NCBI GenBank assembly: GCA_039985655.1
Contig: JBDWSF010000018.1
Location: 372,001-436,000 of the forward strand
Length of the DNA: 64,000 bases
Reading direction: 5' to 3'
From: Postechiella sp039985655
GTDB lineage: Bacteria > Bacteroidota > Bacteroidia > Flavobacteriales > Flavobacteriaceae
Numbering within the stretch: position 1 is the stretch's first letter; each line of letters opens with the position of its first letter. Position numbers and translations under genes: made by a program. Below the pieces are notes generated by a model. It ran no database searches. It was given only the letters and a program-made list of their open reading frames with translations, and was not told the origin of the DNA. Positions 1 through 8,400 of the stretch are shown one piece after another.

Positions 1-183
1 TTTACATTTGTTTAAAAATCGTGTATTTGATAATAACCCTAAAAGATTTTTTTACAATATTCTAGTAAAGGTTTCCCAAGTGTACAGTAATTTCTGTATA
101 CGTATTCTAACTGTGATATAATTCTACTTTTTTAATAGGTATTTAGAACAAAAATAAAAACTATGACTATCAACATTACTTAA

Positions 184-261
184 CTGTCGCCCAAAGTAAC
201 TATCAAAAATTTAACATAATTATTCAAATGTTAAATTTTATATCTTTGATTTTGTAACTAT
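184..261 (+). promoter_or_regulatory. Putative control region of the Crp/Fnr gene
   Basis: The block GTAACTAT occurs at 196-203 and again at 254-261, and the first copy sits in a longer motif (TGTCG, three variable bases, AAAGTAACTAT, two variable bases, AAAA; 185-209) that is repeated upstream of the gene at 4764. A Bacteroidota -7 box, TATCTTTG, lies at 241-248, 27 bp before the TTG start at 275. The core AAAGTAACTAT is an imperfect palindrome. That it is a Crp/Fnr-type operator is inference. I see no gene in bases 1-270. Confidence 0.45.
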
Positions 262-274
262 TACGATACTCTAA

Positions 275-934
275 TTGAAAGCAATTACAAAATACTGGTT
301 TTTAGAAGGCTTCAACCTTTTTAAAAAACTCGGAATGCTCAATATGATGAAAATCTGTGAGATTCTAGAAATGGATAATATTGAAAAAGGAAAATCTATT
401 GAACTCAATGATAAACATAAGGATAGTGTTTTCTTTCTTAAAAGAGGTAGTGTCAAAATTATAAACACGACAAATAACACCGTAAAATATGTCGTAAAAC
501 GCGGTAATATCTTTGGAGAACTTTCCCTTTACAACAAAGAAGCTGCAACCGAAGAAGTAGCGTATGCTTTAGAGGACTGTGTAATCTGCTACATAGAATC
601 TGAACAGATGGAGTTACTTATGGAAAAACATGAGTCATTAAAAAATGGAGTCCTTAAAATTTATGGGCTACGCATTCAAAAATTAGAGCGAAGACTTCAC
701 GATTTATTATATAAAGATAGTGCAACAAGAATCAGAGAATTTATTTCAGATTATTTAGAAGAGTTTGGAGAAAAAAATGATATTGGAATATTAACTGCTA
801 AAAATTTATTGTCCCATAAAGAGATTGCAAACCTTACTAATACTTCTAGACAAACAGTTAGCAATGTACTGAGTACAATGAGAAAAGATGGCGTGATAGA
901 CTATGATATCAATTTCATTTCTGACACTAAATAG
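275..934 (+). CDS. Crp/Fnr family transcriptional regulator
   Basis: This 219-residue protein has a cyclic-nucleotide-binding-like beta-barrel in its first half (GNIFGELSLYN around residues 75-85, the family's glycine/glutamate signature) and a C-terminal winged helix (SHKEIANLTNTSRQTVSNVL). The usual RSA-type phosphate-binding cassette of cAMP receptors is not apparent, so the ligand is unknown. The reading frame opens with TTG; no in-frame ATG gives a complete N terminus, so TTG is the likely start. It is transcribed alone, about 90 bp before a TetR gene. A motif in its promoter recurs before the large operon at 4764, so it may regulate itself and that operon (inference). Confidence 0.9.
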   Translation: MKAITKYWFLEGFNLFKKLGMLNMMKICEILEMDNIEKGKSIELNDKHKDSVFFLKRGSVKIINTTNNTVKYVVKRGNIFGELSLYNKEAATEEVAYALEDCVICYIESEQMELLMEKHESLKNGVLKIYGLRIQKLERRLHDLLYKDSATRIREFISDYLEEFGEKNDIGILTAKNLLSHKEIANLTNTSRQTVSNVLSTMRKDGVIDYDINFISDTK

Positions 935-987
935 ATGTTTTTCAGATAAATAGCTTAAAAGAAATGTATTAAATTATTTTAAAATAA

Positions 988-1008
988 CTAACCAATTGTT
1001 TAGATTTG
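988..1008 (+). promoter_or_regulatory. tetR promoter with palindromic operator
   Basis: An imperfect palindrome, CTAACCAATTGTTTAG (988-1003), overlaps a -7 box TAGATTTG (1001-1008) just 15 bp before the TetR start codon. Its reverse complement matches 14 of 16 bases of a second palindrome at 1604-1619. The placement between the -33 and -7 regions fits autorepression by TetR. Confidence 0.6.
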
Positions 1009-1023
1009 TTTTAATACCGAAAA

Positions 1024-1587
1024 ATGTCAAGAAAAAAACAATATGTTGAAGAATATGTGCTTGCGAAAGCCATGAATCTATTCTGGATAAAAGGCTACGA
1101 AAATACTTCGATGCAAATGCTTGAGAAAGAAATGGGAATTAATAAGTTTTCTATTTATTCAAGTTTTGGAAGTAAAAATGGTCTTTTTATTGAAAGCTTG
1201 AAATTCTATAGGGAAAAAGTAAGTAAAATAATTAGTGAGCTTGAAGCATCTACAGTTGGAGTTTTAGCTATAAAGCAATATTTCTATAAGTTTTTAAAAC
1301 TTTCAGCAGGAAAAGGTTTTGGCAAAGGTTGCTTAATAACTAATACTTTGAATGAAATAGATAAAGAGACTGATAAAGATATAGTAATTCAAGTAGAAAA
1401 TTTTCGTGATGATTTAAAGCAAATATTTTTTAATAAACTTATGCTTAATAGTGTTGAAAACTCAAAGGTTGTAGAAAAACAAGCAGATTATTTATTAATT
1501 TCTATGATTGGTTTATCATCAGCTTCAAGAGTTTGTAATAACATACAATTAGAAAACTATATAGAGAATACATTTAATAGTCTATAA
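1024..1587 (+). CDS. TetR/AcrR family transcriptional regulator
   Basis: A 187-residue protein with an N-terminal TetR helix-turn-helix (AMNLFWIKGYENTSMQMLEKEMGINKFSIYSSFGSKNGLF, in pieces at residues 15-52) and an all-helical C-terminal ligand domain with a GKGCLITNTLNE segment typical of the AcrR/YxaF-like branch. Palindromes before it and before the next gene suggest that it represses itself and the downstream genes at 1683, 2159 and 2821. The inducer cannot be deduced. Confidence 0.9.
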   Translation: MSRKKQYVEEYVLAKAMNLFWIKGYENTSMQMLEKEMGINKFSIYSSFGSKNGLFIESLKFYREKVSKIISELEASTVGVLAIKQYFYKFLKLSAGKGFGKGCLITNTLNEIDKETDKDIVIQVENFRDDLKQIFFNKLMLNSVENSKVVEKQADYLLISMIGLSSASRVCNNIQLENYIENTFNSL

Positions 1588-1603
1588 TTTTTTTATTTAA
1601 AAA

Positions 1604-1619
1604 CTAAACGATTAGTTAG
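1604..1619 (+). promoter_or_regulatory. Second TetR-type operator
   Basis: CTAAACGATTAGTTAG is an imperfect palindrome that matches the reverse complement of the operator in front of tetR at 14 of 16 positions. It lies 64 bp before the DUF2062 gene at 1683, in the only sizeable gap between tetR and the three following genes, and so is placed to control them. Confidence 0.55.
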
Positions 1620-1682
1620 TTTTTAAAAAATTGCCATGATATAAGTAGTTAGGAGTGTGTTTTTAAAATTTAATTAGAACAA

Positions 1683-2162
1683 ATGAAATTTAAGCTTATT
1701 AAAATTTGGGGGAAGTTTAAAGGCTTACTTAAGCAAGGCTTAACACCTAAGCAATTAGCGTTAAGTTTAGTGGTTTCTACTCTAGTTTCTATATTTCCAA
1801 TATTTGGAATAAGTACCATAGCGCTAACTTGTATTGCGTTGCCTTTTAGACTCAATTTACCAATAATGATAGCCTTTAGTTATGTAATAGAGCCTTTGAA
1901 GCTTGTTGTTCTTATTCCTTTTATAAATATTGGAGCACGTGTTTTTGGTACAGAACATACTTTGTTAACTTTTGAAGCCATTAAAACAAGTTATGAAACA
2001 GATTTTTGGAGCACAGCAAAAGAACTGTCTTACGAATTACTCTGTGGAACAGTAGGTTGGATATTAACTGCAATTCCTTTAGGAATAATTCTTTATTTTT
2101 TATTGAAAGTAATTTTAACATATTTCGACAAATTGAAAACTAACCGATTAACCATAAAATGA
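1683..2162 (+). CDS. DUF2062 domain membrane protein
   Basis: A 159-residue membrane protein with the DUF2062 pattern: an amphipathic N terminus (GLLKQGLTPKQLALSL), hydrophobic segments around residues 31-50 and 60-80, the FPIFGIST motif, and a C-terminal hydrophobic segment (WILTAIPLGIILYFLLKVIL). Its function is unknown; relatives are found beside membrane or cell-envelope genes. It overlaps the next gene by 4 bp (ATGA), so the two are translationally coupled. It is the first gene after the second TetR-type operator. Confidence 0.8.
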   Translation: MKFKLIKIWGKFKGLLKQGLTPKQLALSLVVSTLVSIFPIFGISTIALTCIALPFRLNLPIMIAFSYVIEPLKLVVLIPFINIGARVFGTEHTLLTFEAIKTSYETDFWSTAKELSYELLCGTVGWILTAIPLGIILYFLLKVILTYFDKLKTNRLTIK

Positions 2163-2818
2163 AACTAACCAAAATCTTAGGCTATTTAGGTCTTCTTGCG
2201 TCTATTCTTGTAGGACTAGGCGAATACTTTTTACATTACTCTTCCAATATATTAGGGCATGCAGAAAATTACGAATTTTTCAAATTTGTACCATTAGATA
2301 ATTTAACTACAGGACATTTTTTAGCAGTAATTGGCTTACCGTTTTATTTCGCAGGATACATTCATATTTACAGAATGCTAAAATCTGGAAATGAAACCTT
2401 GGCAAGGTTAGTTTTAGCAATAGGTTTTATAGCCTTTGCAGTAGGTGGTATTTGGATTGGCTCACGAACCTCTATTGGAAATATCGTTCATTTAAAAGAC
2501 GCTATAGATACTTCAACTTACAAAAAGCTATTAGCACATTACACAGACCATATGGAAGTGTTAGTCCAGGTATTACGTATTGTTATAGCAGCACTATCTG
2601 TTGTATTTGTTATTGCTATTCTAAAAGGAGGTACATATTATAAAAAATGGATGGCTATTTTCAATCCCATTGTAATTCTGTTACTAGTCTTTTCAACTTT
2701 GTTTTGGGCAAAAGGTTTAGCCAAACATTTAGCACCTATAGCTATGAATGTTACGCATTTCATCCTTTTTTCATTATCATTATATCAATTAAATAAACAA
2801 ACCAAAAACCACCAATAA
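2159..2818 (+). CDS. Multi-pass membrane protein, DUF6796-like
   Basis: A 219-residue integral membrane protein with about six hydrophobic segments, beginning with an uncleaved-looking segment at residues 7-25 (LGYLGLLASILVGLGEYFL). Conserved-looking polar features include GEYFLHYS and HYTDHMEVL in loops. I think it belongs to the DUF6796 group but cannot verify this. It is coupled by overlap to the DUF2062 gene and followed after 2 bp by the FG-GAP gene, so the three form one operon. No catalytic motif is apparent. Confidence 0.65.
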   Translation: MKLTKILGYLGLLASILVGLGEYFLHYSSNILGHAENYEFFKFVPLDNLTTGHFLAVIGLPFYFAGYIHIYRMLKSGNETLARLVLAIGFIAFAVGGIWIGSRTSIGNIVHLKDAIDTSTYKKLLAHYTDHMEVLVQVLRIVIAALSVVFVIAILKGGTYYKKWMAIFNPIVILLLVFSTLFWAKGLAKHLAPIAMNVTHFILFSLSLYQLNKQTKNHQ

Positions 2819-2820
2819 TA

Positions 2821-4515
2821 ATGTTAAGTAAAAACACAAGAAACTTATTAAGTATATTCAAAAAAACCTTTATTGTTATTGGCTTAATTATAGCAGCATT
2901 ATTGGCATTAGTTATTTGGTTTTTTTGGAACGATGCCACTTCAGAGAAATACGATATCACAATAGATGATAGTAAAATTCCTTTATTTGAAGAAGTGACT
3001 CTCGATTTTAAACATCAATATAATGGCGAAAAATCATTACCAATTGCACCTTCGGCATTAATCGATATTGATAATGATAATATAGATGAAGTATTTTTTG
3101 GAGGAGGAATGCTTCAAGAAGATGCTATTTTTGCTTATCGTAACAATAAATTTGTCGATATATCTTCAGAGGTCAACCTGCCTAAAAAAGGGAATACAGT
3201 AACAACTGTTGGTGTAGTTTCGGCAGATTTTGATAATAACGGTTTTACAGATATTCTTTTAGGTAGAGAAGATGGATTAACCATTTATTATAATACCGAT
3301 GGAAAGTTTACTGCTAAAAAAATTGACACACCAATAAACGAAAAATCAACACCTGCAGGATTAACCGTTGGAGACATTGATAAAGATGGTGATTTAGATA
3401 TTTTCATGGCAACGTATCTTAAAAAGGAACTTATGGAAGGGCAAACCATTTTTGAAGATTACAATTATGGTTCAACAAGTGAACTACTTTTAAATACAGG
3501 AAATGAAAATTATGTAAGTATCACTAAACAAGCTGGTTTAGATTATGTTCATAATACCTTTCAAGGCGTTTTAGTCGATATTGATAATGATTCTTGGTTA
3601 GATTTAGTAGTTGTGCATGATACAGGTGAAGCCAGAACTTACAAAAATAATGGCGACCTAACTTATACAATGAAACCAAACCCATTAACCAAAAAATTTG
3701 CTTATCCAATGGGATTAGCAGTTGGCGATTATAATAATGATGGTTTGGTAGATTTTATGTTTTCTAATACAGGAAGCACATTGCCAAGAGCTTTAGCGAA
3801 AGGAGATATTAAAGATGCTTCATTATTTAATGAAAAGTGGATTCTCTTCAGAAATGATGGTAACTTTAAATTTACTGATACTGCTGCTGAAACTAAAATT
3901 GCAGATTACGAGTTTTCTTGGGGTTGTACTTTTGCCGATATGAATAATGACGGTTTGCAAGATTTAATGGTAGCCGAAAATTATGTGGATTTAGCACCTA
4001 ATAAACTATTTCGATTAAAAAGTAGATTTTTAGTTCAAAAAGAAGATGGCACATTTGCACCAACCGAAGAAAAAAGTGGTGTTGTAAACCCATATTTCGC
4101 AATAACATCTTTAGTAAGCGATTTTAATCAAGACGGTTATTTAGATATGGTTTGGGTAAATATAGACACACCATCATTAGCATATATAAATAAAGGCGGA
4201 ACAAATAATTACCTACAAGTAGATTTAGGTGAATCTGTTAATGTACAAGGAGCAAGAGTAACCGTAACTACACCTTCGAAAACATTAACGGAATGGCTAG
4301 TATCTGGAGAAGGTTTAGCTAGTGACCAAACCGCATTATTACAATTTGGGTTAGGCAAAGAATCTACAGTTTCAAATATTAAAATACGGTTAGCAAACGA
4401 TAAAGAGATTAGTATCGACAATCCAAAAATCAATACTATTATTGATTTAAAAATAGAAGTTGAAAAACATAGGGCAGCTGTAGAAGTACCAGAAGAACAT
4501 ACTCAACAAGATTAA
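2821..4515 (+). CDS. FG-GAP/VCBS repeat protein with UnbV/ASPIC domain
   Basis: A 564-residue protein anchored by one N-terminal membrane segment (residues about 15-36) with the rest probably periplasmic or surface-exposed. About seven FG-GAP/VCBS blades carry calcium-binding loops, for example DFDNNGFTD, DIDKDGDLD, DIDNDSWLD, DYNNDGLVD, DMNNDGLQD and DFNQDGYLD. A UnbV/ASPIC-type domain follows near the C terminus (GARVTVTTPSKT, WLVSGEGLASDQ, FGLGKES). The combination suggests a calcium-bound beta-propeller binding protein; the ligand is unknown. It is the last gene of the TetR-linked operon, and a 248-bp gap separates it from the next operon. Confidence 0.88.
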   Translation: MLSKNTRNLLSIFKKTFIVIGLIIAALLALVIWFFWNDATSEKYDITIDDSKIPLFEEVTLDFKHQYNGEKSLPIAPSALIDIDNDNIDEVFFGGGMLQEDAIFAYRNNKFVDISSEVNLPKKGNTVTTVGVVSADFDNNGFTDILLGREDGLTIYYNTDGKFTAKKIDTPINEKSTPAGLTVGDIDKDGDLDIFMATYLKKELMEGQTIFEDYNYGSTSELLLNTGNENYVSITKQAGLDYVHNTFQGVLVDIDNDSWLDLVVVHDTGEARTYKNNGDLTYTMKPNPLTKKFAYPMGLAVGDYNNDGLVDFMFSNTGSTLPRALAKGDIKDASLFNEKWILFRNDGNFKFTDTAAETKIADYEFSWGCTFADMNNDGLQDLMVAENYVDLAPNKLFRLKSRFLVQKEDGTFAPTEEKSGVVNPYFAITSLVSDFNQDGYLDMVWVNIDTPSLAYINKGGTNNYLQVDLGESVNVQGARVTVTTPSKTLTEWLVSGEGLASDQTALLQFGLGKESTVSNIKIRLANDKEISIDNPKINTIIDLKIEVEKHRAAVEVPEEHTQQD

Positions 4516-4584
4516 ATGACTATTAAATAAGAGATATATAGTTTTTGATGTATTTTGAATAAATGAGACAGAAATTCCCAAAAA

Positions 4585-4610
4585 GTGTCGTGTAAAGTAA
4601 CTATTGAAAA
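4585..4610 (+). promoter_or_regulatory. Motif shared with the crp/fnr upstream region
   Basis: The 25-base stretch from 4586 (TGTCG, three variable bases, AAAGTAACTAT, two variable bases, AAAA) matches 185-209, in front of the Crp/Fnr gene, at all specified positions. It is the only recognisable regulatory sequence in the 248-bp gap in front of the sixteen-gene operon that starts at 4764. I found no convincing TAnnTTTG box after it. Confidence 0.45.
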
Positions 4611-4763
4611 AGTAAAGCTTTCCCCAAGAAAAATTAGACTGTAACTTGCCTCATTAAAAATTGATTATGAATTCGCATAGTATTTATATTGTGTGATGAG
4701 TGAATTAAATTGCTGTTACTAAAAATATTAACATAGAAACAAAAGAATTAAACCATTGAAAAA

Positions 4764-5033
4764 ATGAATTTTATTAAACAATTATTAGGACAAAGTAAAC
4801 AAAAAGAAATTACTGATTTATCTAAAAACTATTGTCCAAATTGTTGGGGACACCAAGAGTATGATAACCTAATAAGAGAAAAACATAAGGATACACAAAT
4901 AAGTGTTAATAATCACAGTGCTAATTATGCATTTGTTCAGAATTTTATAGTAACACATTTAAATGGTATCAAACTTAAGAGTACTGTTAAGGGAACAGAA
5001 TGTCCTACCTGTGTAGTTGCAAATAAAAGATAA
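4764..5033 (+). CDS. Small protein with two CxxC pairs
   Basis: An 89-residue soluble protein whose only clear feature is two Cys pairs, C24-PN-C27 and C80-PT-C83, arranged like the two knuckles of a zinc ribbon, with several His residues between them. I do not recognise a named family. A metal-binding or redox-sensing role is possible but unproven. It is the first gene of the large operon, and its stop codon overlaps the start of the next gene by one base. Confidence 0.7.
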   Translation: MNFIKQLLGQSKQKEITDLSKNYCPNCWGHQEYDNLIREKHKDTQISVNNHSANYAFVQNFIVTHLNGIKLKSTVKGTECPTCVVANKR

Positions 5034-5410
5034 TGTTAAAAACACTTACATATTATGTTATTCTTGTTATTCTAATCATAGGGTTATTTGGAGCTGGAGG
5101 ATTAGTACTAGAAGAATTTAAAACAGGCGAAGGTTGCCCAAAAATAATGCATATACCAATGTGCTTGGTTATTCTAATCTGTTTTATAGTTCCACTTATA
5201 ACTCATCTTTTAAAAAAATGGAATGTCTTATACTTTTTATTTACAGGATTGGCAGGTAGCATCGCTTTAGTAGCTTCTATAATGCAGTTTACAGGACATG
5301 CCGAATGTCCAAAAACAGCTTCAGGCACACCAATGTGTTACTATTCATTATTGCTTTTTAGCAGTTTAATTATTCTAAAAATATACCATCAAAAATCAAT
5401 CAAACTATGA
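5033..5410 (+). CDS. Small four-helix membrane protein with paired CP-PMC motifs
   Basis: A 125-residue protein with about four membrane segments (residues 5-25, 44-60, 65-85, 102-117). Each half has the same pattern: helix, then a CPKxxxxPMC-like loop, then helix (C35-PK...PM-C44 and C92-PK...PM-C102), which suggests an internal duplication. The Cys pairs probably face one side of the membrane and could form disulfides or bind metal. The layout recalls small DoxX/MauE- or VKOR-like membrane redox proteins, but the Cys spacing differs and I assign no family. It overlaps the following gene by 4 bp. Confidence 0.7.
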   Translation: MLKTLTYYVILVILIIGLFGAGGLVLEEFKTGEGCPKIMHIPMCLVILICFIVPLITHLLKKWNVLYFLFTGLAGSIALVASIMQFTGHAECPKTASGTPMCYYSLLLFSSLIILKIYHQKSIKL

Positions 5411-8400
5411 ATGTTTTAAAAAGCTTTAAAAAAAATATTCTATATTTTTTCTTACTAACAAGTTCAGTCGTTTTAGGACAAGAAATTAATAAATCAATTT
5501 ATTTAATTGGTAATACAGGTACAACAGATGAAACTGATGTGTTATCAGAAATCATCAAAGATTCTAAAAAAACTGATAATTCAATATTATTATTGCTAGG
5601 AAACTCAGTAAATAGCGATATTCAAAACAAAGATTTTGAAAAAAGTATTACGCATCAACTTAATAAGCTATCTTCATTTTCTGGTGAAGTATTCTTTATG
5701 CCAGGGAAAAATGAGTGGGCAATTGATGGACATAAGGGCGTTCGGTCTATTGAAAAACACATTCAAAAAAATAGTACTTCAAAATTTTATCCAGATGATG
5801 GTGAAGCAATAAAGCATAAAGATATATCAGAAAACATAGTCCTTATTACAGTAGATACGCAATGGTTTTTAGAAGATTGGAATACCGACAATTATATAAA
5901 TGATGATAGCCAAATTAAAAACAGAACTTTATTCTTTTTAGAATTTGAAAATAGAATTAAGAAAGCCCATGGCAAAATAATTCTTGTAGCATTGCATCAT
6001 CCAGTTGACACAAATACGAAGCAGGGTTTGTTAAGTAAAGTTGGTGGAATTAAAGCACAAGATTTTGAAAACAAAGAATACAGAAAATTAAGAAACCGAT
6101 TAAAAACGATTGGTCAAAGTGCAGATAATATCATTTTTATATCTGGAAAGGATAAAAATTTACAATACATAAATGATGGCATACCACAAATTATAAGTGG
6201 TGCTGTTGGAGAAACTAAAAATGTTACTAATGTTAGTGAAGCTGATTTTGGGTTGGCAGAAAATGGTTATGCAAAGTTAGAAATTGATAATGCAGGTGCT
6301 GTAATTGTGAAGTATTATACTGTTGAAAATGGTGTTTCTAATGCCATTTTTAAGACTGAAATTATAAAAGGACATGAAAATGATAAAGAAGTAAACTATA
6401 CCTTTAAAGACAAATTTCCAGAAACACAATCTGCTTCAATTTATACAAAAGAAGCTGTCAAAAAAAGTAGTTTATACAAAACACTTTGGGGTAAACATTA
6501 TAGAGAACATTATGGAACTGATGTAAATGTTCCAGTTGTTTTATTAGACACACTAATGGGCGGGCTATCTCCTATAAAAAGAGGTGGTGGCCAACAATCC
6601 AAATCACTTAGGTTAGAAGATAAAAACGGGAAGCAATTTGTAATGCGTGCTATAAAAAAAAGTACTGCTAAATTTCTTCAAGCAAATGTTTTTCCTGATG
6701 CTTATTTAGCAAACTCGCTTGACGATACAGCTATTGATAAATTTTTATCAGATTTTTACACGACATCAAACCCTTATGCCGCATTTGCGATTGGTGATTT
6801 ATCAAGCGCAGTAAAAATTAATCACACGAATCCTGTATTATATTATATTCCTAAACAAAAAACATTAGGTGTATTTAATGACGATTTTGGAGATGAATTA
6901 TATATGATAGAAGAACACGTAGGAAGTACACAGATTGGTTTAAAAAGTTTTGGAACTCCTACAAAAATACTTAGTACCTCAGATGTGTTGCAAGAAATTC
7001 ATAAAACAGGAAAATCAGTTGTTGATGAACCTTCATATATCAAAGCAAGACTTTTTGATATGCTTTTAGGGGATTGGGATAGACATGAAGACCAATGGCG
7101 CTGGGCATTATTTGAAGATGAAGATGGGACATCATATTGTAAACCTATCCCTAGAGATAGAGATCAAGCATTTTCTAAATATGATGGCGCTCTAATTTCT
7201 TTTTTAACACGTGCGCTACCAAGTCTACGTAAAATGCAATCTTATGACGAAGAGATTAGGAGTGTAAAATGGTTAGCTTCCTCTCCATATCATTTAGACT
7301 TAATGTTCGTTAATGCTTCTGGTTGGAATGAATGGGAAAAACAAGCTAAATATATACAAGATAATCTGAAAGATTCAGATATTGAAAAAGCTTTTGAAGC
7401 TTTTCCTTCAGAAATAAAAGGAGAAGAAATTAACGATATAAAAGAAAAACTAAAAGGAAGGCAGGCTAATTTAATAAACATAGCAAAAGCGTATTACGAA
7501 TATTTAAATAAATTTGAAGTAGTCGTTGGTACTCAAAAATCTGATAAATTCTCCATAACACGTCTTCCCAATGGAGAGACTTCTATAAAAATAGACCGCA
7601 AAGATTTAGGTCTTTTAAACAGAACATTTTCCCATGATGTTACTAAAGAAATATGGGTTTATGGTTTGGATGGAAAAGATACTTTTGTTGTAGATGGAGA
7701 AGGAAATGATCTTATTAAAATTAGAATAGTTGGTGGAAAGAAAAACGATACTTACGATTTTAAAAACACTAAAAAAGTAAAGCTCTATGATTATAAGAGT
7801 AAAGAAAATACAATCGTAAACAAAAAATCTAAAAAATGGTTAGTTGATGATTATGAAATAAATAATTACGATCATAAAAAAGTAAAACATAATTTTAATC
7901 AAATATTACCTTTATTAGGGTTTAACCCTGATGATGGTTTAGAAGTTGGAATTATAAATAATTTTACATACTATGGGCTTCAACGAAATAAGTTTACATA
8001 TAAACATAGCATTAGTGCTGGATATTATACGGGTAATTCTGGTTTTGACTTATCTTATAAAGGAGAATTTTCAAACATTTTTCATAATTGGAATTTTGGA
8101 GTAGAAGCTAAATACACCAGCCCAAATTTTGCACAAAACTACTTTGGAATTGGTAATGAGACTACTTATGATAAAGACGATGTTGAACTTGATTTTAATA
8201 GAGTAAGTATAAAAAAATTGGGTGCTGCAATTTCATTGATATGGAATGGCAGAGACGGAGGTTCTTTTTATTTTAAACCTTTAATAGAAACTTTTGAGGT
8301 TGATACTGATGATGAAGATGATAGATTTATCAACGACCCTATTTTATCTGGTTTTGCTGCAAATGCTACACTTTTCGATAAACAAACCTATTTTGGAAGT

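Noticed and set aside
1..270. Gene at the left edge of the window
   Set aside because: No frame of useful length or recognisable protein feature was seen; only regulatory-looking repeats are present.
271..480. Minus-strand open frame inside the Crp/Fnr gene
   Set aside because: It lies opposite a clear coding sequence and has no homologous features; it is a shadow of the Crp/Fnr frame.
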